Assembly: GCF_022601975.1 (NCBI RefSeq)
Contig: NZ_JAKVIR010000011.1
Coordinates: 101,959-165,958, forward strand
Length of the DNA stretch: 64,000 nucleotides
Direction: 5' to 3'
From: Pontibacter sp. E15-1
Lineage (GTDB): Bacteria > Bacteroidota > Bacteroidia > Cytophagales > Hymenobacteraceae
The notes under the pieces are model-generated. The model did no database searches and was not told where the DNA came from. It saw nothing but the letters and a program-made list of their open reading frames with translations. The position numbers were made by a program, and so were the translations under genes. Of the stretch, positions 26,904-35,124 are shown one piece after another; within the stretch, counting starts at the first letter, position 1; the number at the start of each line of letters is the position of its first letter.

Positions 26904-27341
26904 TTAGGCGGGCATCTCTTCGTAATCGATGCTTTTGGGCAGGTTACTGAACTTAAGCACCAGATCCTGCGGCAACACGGTAAGTTTTCGTTTCTCAACA
27001 TCCAGCCAGGCACCGTCCACTGTCACAACGGCGGCCCTGATCCCGTCCTCGCGGTACACAATGTGCCGGATAGACCAACGTGAGCCATCCGGGCGGCTTT
27101 TAAAAAGCTCTATGGTTACTTTAATGTTTTCGTTAATCCCTACCTCGCGGAGGTACACCAGTTCTTCCCGAAACAGGATAGGCCCTACCTTTAATTCCTG
27201 AAAAACAGCGAAGTTAAGCCCCAGGCTGTCTAAGACAGCGATACGCGCTTGTGCTGCAAAGTCGGCGTAGGCAGAGTGACGCATGTGCATGTTGATGTCC
27301 AGGTGAGACCACATCACTTTCCCCTCGTAAATGTTATTCAT
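26904..27341 (-). CDS. Acyl-CoA thioesterase, hotdog fold (4HBT/YbgC type)
   Basis: A 145-residue single hotdog domain. It opens with the 4HBT pattern VMWSHLDINMHMRHSAYADFAAQARIAVLDSLG (Asp in the catalytic loop) and continues through LVYLREVGINENIKVTIEL and RHIVYREDGIRAAVVTVDGAWLDV. It probably hydrolyses acyl-CoA in the cytoplasm. A good -7 box (TATATTTG, 27446-27453, minus) lies about 105 bases upstream. Substrate unknown. Confidence 0.87.
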   Translation of the reverse strand: MNNIYEGKVMWSHLDINMHMRHSAYADFAAQARIAVLDSLGLNFAVFQELKVGPILFREELVYLREVGINENIKVTIELFKSRPDGSRWSIRHIVYREDGIRAAVVTVDGAWLDVEKRKLTVLPQDLVLKFSNLPKSIDYEEMPA

Positions 27342-27445
27342 GGTATTGGTTGGTTATGGTGTTCAGTTCACGGTTACCGGCCAGGAAGATGCCGATAGCC
27401 ATTAAAATAAGATGCGGCTTTTCCCCTCTTGCCTCATCTTCACTT

Positions 27446-27453
27446 CAAATATA
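27446..27453 (-). promoter_or_regulatory. Candidate -7 element for the thioesterase gene
   Basis: TATATTTG on the minus strand matches TAnnTTTG exactly and lies in the leader region of the thioesterase gene. No upstream TTTG at 19 bases was found, so confidence is moderate. Confidence 0.4.
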
Positions 27454-27593
27454 GGATAATCCACTAAAAATGTAGCGATTAGTCTCCACTAATAAGCTAC
27501 AATTAGCCACAAGTGTTATTATGACTTTCTTTCGTTATACTGCCAGCAATATACATGCCGCAATGGGTGCGACAAATTATCGTCACGTATTCC

Positions 27594-28031
27594 CTAAACA
27601 CCTATGTCCTCGTTCCAAACGGCAGGCTGCTCCCGGATAAATTTTTGCATCAGTTCGTAGCACGCCGCATCGTCTGTCACGGTCACCTCTACCCCTCTCT
27701 CGCGAAGCAAAGCCTCTTCTCCCATAAACGTCTTGTTTTCGGCCACGACCACCCTGGGGATGCCATATAGCAAAATGGCACCGGAGCACATCGGGCAAGG
27801 AGACAAAGTGGTATAAAGCGTGCAATCCTGGTACACAGCTGCTGGTTGCCTTCCTGCGTTTTCCAGGGCTTGCATTTCGCCATGCAGCACCACACTGCCT
27901 TTCTGCACCCGCGTGTTGTGTCCCTGCCCAAGTATCTTGCCTTGATGCATCAGCACTGAGCCAATAGGTATCCCCCCCTCGTCATACCCCCGCTGCGCCT
28001 CTTCAAAGGCCACTTTCATAAATTTGTCCAT
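27594..28031 (-). CDS. Cytosine/nucleoside deaminase (zinc-dependent)
   Basis: A 145-residue member of the cytidine deaminase-like zinc hydrolases, closest in form to yeast-type cytosine deaminase and guanine deaminase. The zinc site is H50, C79 and C82 with the proton-shuttle E52 (HGEMQAL and SPCPMCSGAI). The N-terminus MDKFMKVAFEEAQRGYDEGGIPIGSVL is typical. Its role is pyrimidine or purine base salvage in the cytoplasm. Substrate choice is uncertain. No salvage genes are adjacent. Confidence 0.9.
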   Translation of the reverse strand: MDKFMKVAFEEAQRGYDEGGIPIGSVLMHQGKILGQGHNTRVQKGSVVLHGEMQALENAGRQPAAVYQDCTLYTTLSPCPMCSGAILLYGIPRVVVAENKTFMGEEALLRERGVEVTVTDDAACYELMQKFIREQPAVWNEDIGV

Positions 28032-28428
28032 ACTATTGATTTGATTCCTCTGTGGTCTATGCTTAAATGCTTAAGCGCTTGTTTGCATTTCGCTTTTGGA
28101 AGCCAAAAACGCGAAGGCAGATCCCTTGATCAATATTTTGCAGCCAAAAGGATGAATTTTAAACATGCGCTAAACTTAACATTTGTCTTTATCTTATACA
28201 ATCCCCGCCTATGGTATTTAAACGCTGAAAAGCGTGTTTTTTACTGCCGACTAAACATGATATAACCTCATATCACCTCACGATTTTATGTAATCGCATC
28301 ATTATCAATAAGAAAGTCTAAAAATCATCAAAAATGAGTATTGCCCTTTACGGCTTGTTTTTGGATATTTGATTATTGGTTAAACCATAAGTTGGCTTTT
28401 AATCACACCGAACCTTTAGGCTACCATT
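28032..28428. other. Divergent intergenic region containing repeat copy B
   Basis: About 400 bases. The left part contains inverted-repeat element B (28074-28171). The remainder is AT-rich with no gene seen and presumably holds promoters for the deaminase and the HTH protein. Confidence 0.45.
28074..28171. repeat. Dispersed inverted-repeat element, copy B (98 bp)
   Basis: The left end AGCGCTTGTTTGCATTTCGC and the right end, read in reverse (AGCGCATGTTTAAAATTC), form imperfect inverted repeats. The right arm AAAAGGATGAATTTTAAACA is nearly the same as that of copy C (59722-59884) and close to copy A (17589-17752). It lacks the GGGTTCTGAC interior, so it is a shortened form. Confidence 0.7.
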
Positions 28429-28656
28429 ATGAAAATAGGCACTACTAACCCTGAGCCCTTCCCATTACTTAGCAGTAGAGAATGCGCTATTATAGCTTAT
28501 TTCGCGGATGGGTATACCCCCGCTCAAATAGCAGATAAAACAGGCTTGACTACCCGGTCTGTATTGCAGCAATTGTATATTATGAAGCAACAGCAAGGCC
28601 TGCGGCATGTGTATGAACTGATCAGTTGGGCCTACCTGAAGGGTTTTTTGATATAG
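28429..28656 (+). CDS. Stand-alone LuxR-type helix-turn-helix protein
   Basis: A 75-residue protein consisting of little more than a GerE/LuxR DNA-binding domain (LSSRECAIIAYFADGYTPAQIADKTGLTTRSVLQQL). No receiver or sensing domain is present. It has its own clear start and lies between a divergent deaminase gene and a convergent LuxR/PAS-like regulator. It may be a single-domain DNA-binding protein, or a competitor that dimerises with a larger LuxR protein. The HTH call is firm; its function is open. Confidence 0.7.
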   Translation: MKIGTTNPEPFPLLSSRECAIIAYFADGYTPAQIADKTGLTTRSVLQQLYIMKQQQGLRHVYELISWAYLKGFLI

Positions 28657-28789
28657 GAATCCGCATCTTAAAGGTATGGATATGCGCTTTCCATGGGTGC
28701 GGCAGCCAATATCAAACTGATTCCTTCATGCAAGTAAAGCATTGGAAAAGCACCTGCTCCCGATTCAGTCACTTATGCTATGGCAGGAT

Positions 28790-29500
28790 TCAGATCAGGT
28801 CGAAAGACCGGGCATATTGCGTCAGTTCGTAAAAAGAGGTGGTAGCAAGCTTGGCTTTTATATTGCGCCGATGGGTTTCAATCGTAGTCACGGATATGGA
28901 TAGCGCCTCGGCCGACTCTGCTGCAGTTTGCCCCAAGGCCATCAACCGGAGCACCTCCTTTTCCCGGTCAGACAGGCGGCTGAAAAGGCTGTAGTTTTTT
29001 CTCAGAAAGTTATTTTCCTCCAGCAGCCGAGACACTTTCGACGTGACATGGTGCAGCGGCTCAATCGGAAAGGCTGTCGTTACCGACAGCAAGGGCGCTC
29101 CGGTATCATCCCGCATCAGTATTTTAATGGTGCTGAAGTGCCACGTCCAGGGATGGCCCTTTTTAGTGCGCACCTGCTGGAAAAAGGAGACAATCTCGTT
29201 GTCATCGTTGTGCTCGAGCATCTCGATGATTTTTGGTACATACTCTTTGGCATCCTCCGGATTAAAGAATTCGGTATTATAAGCAGGCCCCATCTGTCTG
29301 ATTTTTTTCAGCGTCGTGCCAAGCTCAATCTCCCCTCGCCTGGAGATATACTCCACGGCCATCTCTTTCTGAAAGTTATGGATGATCAAGACAATGGGCA
29401 AATCATCTGCCACGGCGGCGATGCTGCCGATTTTGTCCTTGATTTTTTGTTCTTGCTGGGGTGCAGAAGGCACGGCAGGTTGTTTGTGCGGTGTTTTCAT
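28790..29500 (-). CDS. LuxR family transcriptional regulator with PAS-like sensor domain
   Basis: A 236-residue regulator. Residues 1-25 are a disordered basic start; about 30-160 form a PAS-like domain (LPIVLIIHNFQKEMAVEYISRRG, GHPWTWHFSTIKILMRDDTG); 172-232 form a LuxR/GerE DNA-binding domain (RLSDREKEVLRLMALGQTAAESAEALSISVTTIETHRRNIKAKL). There is no receiver domain, so it is a one-component regulator. It is preceded on the same strand by an 82-codon frame 41 bases upstream. Targets are unknown. Confidence 0.88.
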   Translation of the reverse strand: MKTPHKQPAVPSAPQQEQKIKDKIGSIAAVADDLPIVLIIHNFQKEMAVEYISRRGEIELGTTLKKIRQMGPAYNTEFFNPEDAKEYVPKIIEMLEHNDDNEIVSFFQQVRTKKGHPWTWHFSTIKILMRDDTGAPLLSVTTAFPIEPLHHVTSKVSRLLEENNFLRKNYSLFSRLSDREKEVLRLMALGQTAAESAEALSISVTTIETHRRNIKAKLATTSFYELTQYARSFDLI

Positions 29501-29541
29501 AAGTTTGGCTTAAGAGAAATACACAACTATTTTCAGCAGAG

Positions 29542-29790
29542 TCAAGAAAGCACTTCCTTAATTTCATCTTTTTTAGCCGCATTTGCAATGCCACGTTCAC
29601 TTATCCCTTCCAAAGAAACTCCTGTTCGTATCGCTTTGAAAATGCACCCCTCCATTTGCCAAACAAATTTCAAGGTCTTCATTAAATGGGTATTTAAACT
29701 ATATTCCAAGTCAATATCGGTCTGACGTTCGGAAGTAATGTGCAACAGGGTCGCCAACTTATATAATACAGGAGGCAGAAAGCGTTTCAT
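29542..29790 (-). CDS. Short hypothetical protein upstream of the LuxR/PAS regulator
   Basis: An 82-residue frame starting MKRFLPPVLYKLATLLHIT, with no family I recognise, no clear signal peptide and one Cys. It lies 41 bases before the regulator on the same strand and could share its transcript. Codon use is acceptable but support is weak; it could be chance. Confidence 0.35.
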   Translation of the reverse strand: MKRFLPPVLYKLATLLHITSERQTDIDLEYSLNTHLMKTLKFVWQMEGCIFKAIRTGVSLEGISERGIANAAKKDEIKEVLS

Positions 29791-29898
29791 ACACTGTAGC
29801 AGAAAACAGGTTAGAAGAAATTAAGTGAACGGGAAGATGCCTCATGCTAAAGGACCAATTTTAAGACCCTCCTAGAGCTGGCTTCGTAGTATAGAAAC

Positions 29899-30582
29899 AT
29901 GGATCATTCCGCTAATTCGTCTATTCCTACGCTAGATAAAGCGCACCCGCACGTTTTAGAAACCGCTACTTTTGCTATGGGCTGCTTTTGGGGTGTGGAG
30001 GCATTTTTTGGCAGCATCGAAGGCGTGGTGCGTACGCGCGCCGGCTATACGGGCGGCACAAAGCTTAATCCCACTTATCATACCCTGGGCGAACACATGG
30101 AGGCAGTGCAACTCGATTTTGACCCTTCGCAAATAACTTTCTCGCAGTTGCTCCAGCGTTTCTATCATCAGCACATTGCCGCCCGCCCTCCGTATAAAAG
30201 GCAATATTCTTCGGCTGTGTTCTATCATACCCCCGCCCAGCTGAGAGCAACCCAGGACTTTGCAGCACAACACACCCAGCAGGCAGCGGACTGGCGTTAT
30301 ACCCTGGTGATGCCAGCCTCCGCGTTTTACCTCGCTGAAGACCGTCATCAGAAATACAGGCTGCAGCGGCACAAGGCGCTTTTCGACGCTTTCTGGCAAA
30401 TGTACCGGGGCTGGGAGGGCATTTTACACTCCACCGCCGCTGCTCGCGTAAACGGGTACCTGGCAGGGTATGGCAGTCGTGAGCAGTTAGAGAAAGAAAT
30501 AATCCTCCTGGGCCTCTCTCCGGAGGCCCGCCAGATGCTCTGCCACCATGTAGCGTCGGTACAGAAAGCAACTTCACCGTAA
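29899..30582 (+). CDS. msrA: Peptide-methionine (S)-S-oxide reductase MsrA
   Basis: A 227-residue MsrA that repairs methionine-S-sulfoxide in proteins. The catalytic motif is MGCFWGVEA with C29, followed by GVVRTRAGYTGG. There is no N-terminal signal, so it is cytoplasmic. The C-terminal extension past the usual 170-180 residues (EGILHSTAAARVNGYLAGYGSREQLEKEI) has the form seen in longer MsrA proteins. The resolving Cys is in the C-terminal region (LCHHVAS). No MsrB is adjacent. Confidence 0.93.
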   Translation: MDHSANSSIPTLDKAHPHVLETATFAMGCFWGVEAFFGSIEGVVRTRAGYTGGTKLNPTYHTLGEHMEAVQLDFDPSQITFSQLLQRFYHQHIAARPPYKRQYSSAVFYHTPAQLRATQDFAAQHTQQAADWRYTLVMPASAFYLAEDRHQKYRLQRHKALFDAFWQMYRGWEGILHSTAAARVNGYLAGYGSREQLEKEIILLGLSPEARQMLCHHVASVQKATSP

Positions 30583-30696
30583 CACAGCACATGCATACCC
30601 TTATTCATATGAGATGTATGACTAGCCTGTACGATACAGATCCTCTTCTGTAACACAGGATATACCTACTCTTGCTACAAATCCGTATATAGGTAT

Positions 30697-31080
30697 ATGA
30701 AAAACTTATACCTACCTCTGTTTATTTTCCTGCTTGTGGGGCTAAGTGCTCCTCAGGCTAACGCGCAGGCTGCCAGGCAGCTACCGTCTAACCTGCAGGA
30801 GCAAGTAAATCAAAAACGCCTCATTAAGGCTGACTCCATGTTTAAGGTGCACGACCTAAGAGCCTCTGAAACCCGAAAGTCGCTGAAGGTGGCTGAGGCT
30901 GAACTGAAGTCGGCACAGGCAAACTACAAAGAGGCCAAACGCCGCGACAAGGAAGCCTCCAACGCAGCAAAGGAGGCAAAGAAAGCCTATAAAATGGAAC
31001 AGAAAGCACAACAGGCCAGAGCCAAAGCCGAAAATCAGGCCTCGAAAGCGAGAGCGGCTTCCATTGAATCCGAACGCTGA
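30697..31080 (+). CDS. Small secreted alpha-helical protein
   Basis: A 127-residue exported protein. The signal peptide (residues 1-24, ending APQANAQ) is followed by an alanine/lysine-rich helical region (about 55-120) predicted to be a coiled coil, with repeated KEA/AKA pairs. No known domain. It is probably periplasmic or envelope-associated. It stands alone between msrA and a small lipoprotein, all on the plus strand. Confidence 0.65.
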   Translation: MKNLYLPLFIFLLVGLSAPQANAQAARQLPSNLQEQVNQKRLIKADSMFKVHDLRASETRKSLKVAEAELKSAQANYKEAKRRDKEASNAAKEAKKAYKMEQKAQQARAKAENQASKARAASIESER

Positions 31081-31328
31081 CATTCCGGCTGACAAGCCGT
31101 TATGGTGGGGCATCTAAACAGCAGCATCGGGGCCAATCTCCCGCGGCAGCCCGTTTGGATATATACCTTTCTGATTATTCCACGTACTAAGCGTACATTG
31201 CGCAGAAGTTAAATAAAGTTTTTGTGCGATAGGCTAAAATGACTTCGTTACGCCATTATCCATACCCTAGTGTGTATGCGCGCAGAGCGAGGTAATTTGA
31301 AATTATATATGAACATAAATTCTTTACT

Positions 31329-31541
31329 ATGAAAAAGATTGTTTTAGGATGTGCTCTTCTGCTCGGATTTGCAGGCCTTGCAGCTTGTGAAAGCACAGAG
31401 AGATCGGATGCGACGGTTCAAGACAACAAGGTGGTTGTTGACCGTGATTCAGTTGCCACAGAGTATGAGGTAACCGAGACTGTGGTAGAGTACGATACCA
31501 CCACACGCACAAAAACTGTGGATGCGGACCATGACGAATAG
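31329..31541 (+). CDS. Small lipoprotein
   Basis: A 70-residue lipoprotein precursor. The lipobox is GLAACES with the lipid-modified Cys at C20. The mature part is acidic and Thr/Val-rich (VTETVVEYDTTTRTKT). Function unknown. The strong terminator 45 bases after the stop (31587-31627) marks a single-gene transcript, and a TAATTTGA stretch about 40 bases upstream may be a partial -7 box. Confidence 0.65.
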   Translation: MKKIVLGCALLLGFAGLAACESTERSDATVQDNKVVVDRDSVATEYEVTETVVEYDTTTRTKTVDADHDE

Positions 31542-31586
31542 CACTAATCGCTAACGCCTGATTGTAAAGTAAACCGCATCCTCCAG

Positions 31587-31627
31587 AAAAGGGGATCGCC
31601 TGATCAACCCTCAGGCGATCCCCTTTT
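31587..31627 (+). terminator. Terminator after the small lipoprotein gene
   Basis: AAAAGGGGATCGCCTGA (31587-31603) pairs with TCAGGCGATCCCCTTTTT from 31611, a 17-base perfect stem with a 7-base loop, followed by T-rich sequence. Confidence 0.8.
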
Positions 31628-31796
31628 TATTTCCACTTGTGCGTACTCATACTTCCGAATAGTGTGATTCCGGGCGATAGCATGCTGCCCAAGTAGCAGC
31701 ACTACACACCTCGCCTACTCACTGATTAAAGCCAAACTACCCCTCCTGAAGCGTTACATCATATACCAAATTGCAGCGGATGCGTTTAAACGGAAC

Positions 31797-32816
31797 ATGT
31801 TGATTTTCAAAAAAAGTATTTACTACATTGCCCTGGTATTGGGCACGCTGCTTATCCTGATCACGCTCCTGTCTCTCATATATGATGTGCGGTACTGGTA
31901 TCTCAAGGCCCTGGATTTCCCTCGGGTGCAGGTTTTGGTAGGTCTTGTATTCTGCCTTGTGGCCTTTGCGTCCGTCAACCGGCTGTGGCGTACAGCGGCG
32001 TGGCTGTTTACAACCGGCCTGGTGACGGCTATCGTCTTACAAGGCTATTTTGTGTGGCCCTATACCCCGCTGGCTGCAAATGCGGTGGCCACTGCGAATG
32101 CCTCAGAGGTGCAAAAGAACAGGAGCTTCAGCGTGCTGCTGGCCAACGTGCTGATGAAGAACCGAAACGATACCGCGATGCTGCAGGCGGTTACTGCGGC
32201 TAATCCGGACATTGTGCTGTTCATGGAAACTGACGCCTGGTGGGTCAGCAAGCTCCGCCCGATCGAGAAACGCTACCCCTACACCGTGCTGCATCCCCTC
32301 GACAACACCTATGGTATGGCGCTGTATTCTAAACTGCCCCTTTCCCAGACCGAGGTTAAATTTCTGAGCCAGGAGCGCGTGCCCTCCATACATACCACCG
32401 TCACACTGCCTAACGGCACTTCCTTTCTGTTGCATGCCGTACACCCTGTTCCGCCTAAGCCCAGCAAGCACCCCGACAATGTGGGGCAGAAGGAAGAGGA
32501 ACTGCTGAAAGTCGGCCAGATGGTGGCAAAGCGCAAGATACCCACCGTTGTGGCCGGCGACTTCAATGATGTGGCGTGGTCTAATACCTCACGGCTGTTT
32601 GGCACAAGCAGCAGGCTGGGCGATGTGCGCATCGGCAGAGGGCTCTACAATTCATTCGATGCCACATCCCCCATACTTCGCTGGCCCCTGGACCATGCCT
32701 ATGTCTCTGAGGAGTTTGAGGTGCTGCGCCTCGAACAGCTTCCTAAAGTCGGCTCCGACCACTTCCCTATTCTGGTGGTGCTCACGCTAAAACAGGAAGC
32801 GGCAGCGATTCACTAA
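31797..32816 (+). CDS. Membrane-anchored endonuclease/exonuclease/phosphatase family protein
   Basis: A 339-residue protein. Three hydrophobic segments fill the first 90 residues (IALVLGTLLILITLLSLIY, VLVGLVFCLVAFASV, AWLFTTGLVTAIVLQGYF), and the C-terminal domain is of the EEP (DNase I-like) fold. Catalytic-type motifs are LFMETDAWW, LHAVHPVPP, VVAGDFNDVAW and VGSDHFPILV (final His-Asp pair). The domain would lie outside the inner membrane. This architecture is common in Bacteroidota; the substrate (nucleic acid, lipid or phosphoester) is unknown. Confidence 0.88.
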   Translation: MLIFKKSIYYIALVLGTLLILITLLSLIYDVRYWYLKALDFPRVQVLVGLVFCLVAFASVNRLWRTAAWLFTTGLVTAIVLQGYFVWPYTPLAANAVATANASEVQKNRSFSVLLANVLMKNRNDTAMLQAVTAANPDIVLFMETDAWWVSKLRPIEKRYPYTVLHPLDNTYGMALYSKLPLSQTEVKFLSQERVPSIHTTVTLPNGTSFLLHAVHPVPPKPSKHPDNVGQKEEELLKVGQMVAKRKIPTVVAGDFNDVAWSNTSRLFGTSSRLGDVRIGRGLYNSFDATSPILRWPLDHAYVSEEFEVLRLEQLPKVGSDHFPILVVLTLKQEAAAIH

Positions 32817-32866
32817 ATAATTTCAAGATTATCGAGAAACACAGTCATCACGTATTATAATAAGCC

Positions 32867-32874
32867 TACCTTTG
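32867..32874 (+). promoter_or_regulatory. Candidate -7 element (TAnnTTTG)
   Basis: TACCTTTG matches the Bacteroidota -7 consensus exactly and is followed by a long AT-rich leader (about 190 bases) before the hypothetical gene at 33070. No TTTG at 19 bases upstream. Confidence 0.35.
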
Positions 32875-33069
32875 CAAATGATTACTTTGCCAGAAGTATA
32901 ACTTACCCAAGCCGTTCCTCTTTTTATTTTTGCATCAAATCGGTCGTCAGGCCGGTTGCGCCTCAGCACCCCATGTTCACAATTTAAAGACTGCATTTAA
33001 AGCACATAGAGGGAGGCCAGGCTAAGAAACAGAAATTAAAGACAACTTACAGGGAACGTTTAGAGTACT

Positions 33070-33507
33070 ATGCCTTCGGCTAACGCACAGTATATCAAAA
33101 TTTTATCATTTACTAATTCTTATAGTATGGAGTGCATTGATTTACAAACCGGGTATATGTTGCTGGCTTTCCGGAGCCTGCAGGAAACAGACCGGGCAAC
33201 AGCATTATTAAAGGTAAGGGGAATACAGGTAGCCTATACAGTGGCCCTGGAGGAAATAGAAGAACAGGAAGGTGCTGCTTATGTGAAGCAAATCCAGCAG
33301 AACGGGCAAAAGCTATACTGGAATTACAGCAACCAATCCTCAAGCAAGCTTTGCGACACGGCAAAGGCTTCACTCGGCTCCGCGCTGGGGCTGGCCAACG
33401 CCCTCAGCGGCGTGCCGTGTGACTACTTGCTGATTTACGAAAAAGAAAAACCGCACTTTGAGTCGCATAAGCCTGCAGTGGCGCAACCCGCCGTCCCGGT
33501 AAATTAG
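33070..33507 (+). CDS. Hypothetical protein
   Basis: A 145-residue soluble protein with no family I recognise. It begins MPSANAQYIKILSFTN and contains a Gly/Ala segment (LGSALGLANALSGVPC) and a final LLIYEKEKPHF. An alternative start at M20 (33127) is possible, leaving SMECIDL at the N-terminus. It is an isolated transcript between the EEP gene and the response regulator gene. Confidence 0.5.
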   Translation: MPSANAQYIKILSFTNSYSMECIDLQTGYMLLAFRSLQETDRATALLKVRGIQVAYTVALEEIEEQEGAAYVKQIQQNGQKLYWNYSNQSSSKLCDTAKASLGSALGLANALSGVPCDYLLIYEKEKPHFESHKPAVAQPAVPVN

Positions 33508-33761
33508 GTAAACATATCCTCCATTAAAGAATTTTCGCTTAGGCAAAGAAGAGATTTCACCTGGCGCCCCTCCCCCTATTCCCTGTATCCCTGGCTAAAT
33601 TTTTAAAGAAACACATGTATCATCAGCGCCTGCTGGGCTGTCGGGGAGCTGCAGGCTGATCCGTATTGTATCGGGATAGGCGCTTTTGCGTAAAACCCTT
33701 CAACCGCCTTGACAAGCGGAGGATTTATCCCTATACTTATCCTGATAACATACCTATACCT

Positions 33762-34928
33762 ATGCCCAAAGTATTAATTATAGATGACGAGCGGGCTATC
33801 CGAAGCACCCTGAAAGAAATTCTGGAGTTTGAGGATTACGCAGTGGATGAGGCCGAAGACGGCGAGAAAGCGCTGGAGCTGATCAGCAAAACGAAGTATG
33901 ATGCCGTGCTGTGCGATATCAAGATGCCCGGCATGGACGGGATCGAGGTGCTGGAGAAGGCCATGAAAATCTCCCCCGACTCCCCTTTCATCATGATATC
34001 CGCCCACGGCACCATCGACACCGCAGTGGAGGCCACCAAGAAAGGCGCTTACGACTTTCTGCAGAAGCCACCCGATCTGAACCGGTTGCTGGTGACCGTC
34101 CGCAATGCCCTCGACAAGTCGAGCCTGGTGACGGAAACGAAAATCCTGAAAAAGAAAATCTCGAAGACGTATGAGATGGTGGGGAGCTCCGTTGCCCTGT
34201 CGCGCGTGAAGGGCGCCATAGAGAAGGTGGCCCCAACCGATGCCCGCGTGCTAATCACCGGCCCCAACGGTTCCGGGAAAGAGCTGGTGGCGCGCGCCAT
34301 ACATGAAAACAGCAACCGCAACAATGGCCCGCTCATAGAGGTAAACTGTGCCGCTATCCCAAGCGAGCTGATCGAGAGCGAGTTGTTTGGGCACGAGAAA
34401 GGCTCTTTCACCTCGGCCGTGAAACAGAGAATCGGGAAGTTTGAGCAGGCCAACGGGGGCACCCTTTTCCTGGACGAGGTGGGCGACATGAGCCTTTCGG
34501 CGCAGGCGAAGGTGCTGCGCGCCCTGCAGGAGCACAAGATCACGCGTGTGGGCGGCGACAAAGACATAAAAGTGGATGTGCGCGTGGTGGCCGCCACCAA
34601 CAAAAACCTGATGGAGGAGATTGAGGCAAAGACGTTTCGGGAAGATTTATACCACCGCCTTGGGGTGATTCTGATCCACGTGCCCCCCCTCAACGACCGC
34701 CGCGAGGACATCCCCGACCTGGTGCAGAAGTTCCTCAACGACATTGCCAGCGACTACGGCAACAAGCCCAAGAGCATCACTCCTGCCGCCATCAAGTTTC
34801 TGCAGGAGCTGGACTGGCGCGGCAACGTCCGGGAACTCCGCAACGTGGTGGAGCGCCTGGTGATCATGAGCGGGCAGGAAATTACACTTGAAGACGCCCA
34901 GGCCTACGCCCGGCCCATCACGACGTAA
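33762..34928 (+). CDS. Response regulator with AAA+ sigma-54-activator domain, lacking HTH
   Basis: A 388-residue NtrC-like protein. The receiver domain (1-115) has D8-D9, phospho-acceptor D52 (LCDIKMPGMDG) and K102. The AAA+ domain has Walker A GPNGSGKE (167-174) and Walker B GTLFLDEVGD (from 233). The loop that contacts sigma-54, normally GAFTGA, reads GSFTSA (214-219). The protein ends at QAYARPITT right after the AAA+ lid, with no Fis-type DNA-binding helices. The start at 33762 removes a 32-residue unrelated extension. So it may not activate sigma-54 promoters in the classical way. It is an orphan: no histidine kinase is next to it. Confidence 0.9.
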   Translation: MPKVLIIDDERAIRSTLKEILEFEDYAVDEAEDGEKALELISKTKYDAVLCDIKMPGMDGIEVLEKAMKISPDSPFIMISAHGTIDTAVEATKKGAYDFLQKPPDLNRLLVTVRNALDKSSLVTETKILKKKISKTYEMVGSSVALSRVKGAIEKVAPTDARVLITGPNGSGKELVARAIHENSNRNNGPLIEVNCAAIPSELIESELFGHEKGSFTSAVKQRIGKFEQANGGTLFLDEVGDMSLSAQAKVLRALQEHKITRVGGDKDIKVDVRVVAATNKNLMEEIEAKTFREDLYHRLGVILIHVPPLNDRREDIPDLVQKFLNDIASDYGNKPKSITPAAIKFLQELDWRGNVRELRNVVERLVIMSGQEITLEDAQAYARPITT

Positions 34929-34954
34929 GCAGGTTAGTTTTTTTATACTGCGCT

Positions 34955-34998
34955 AAAACCACCCGCTGCTCCTTCTGGCTGCAGCGGGTGGTTTTCGT
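34955..34998 (+). terminator. Terminator after the response regulator
   Basis: AAAACCACCCGCTGC (34955-34969) pairs perfectly with GCAGCGGGTGGTTTT (34981-34995), a 15-base stem and 11-base loop, followed by CGTTT. Confidence 0.8.
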
Positions 34999-35088
34999 TT
35001 ATACCAATTGATTTGTCTGGGTGCGTTGCTGCCTCTTCTCCAAACAGCGCACAGCTGATTAATCAGGCCTTCATCCGAAGAAAAACAG

Positions 35089-35096
35089 TACTTTTG
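35089..35096 (+). promoter_or_regulatory. Candidate -7 element for the MATE gene
   Basis: TACTTTTG fits TAnnTTTG exactly and lies 28 bases before the ATG of the MATE transporter gene. A proper -33 TTTG is not evident. Confidence 0.45.
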
Positions 35097-35124
35097 CGGG
35101 CTAATTACCTGAGTGTAGCTTACA

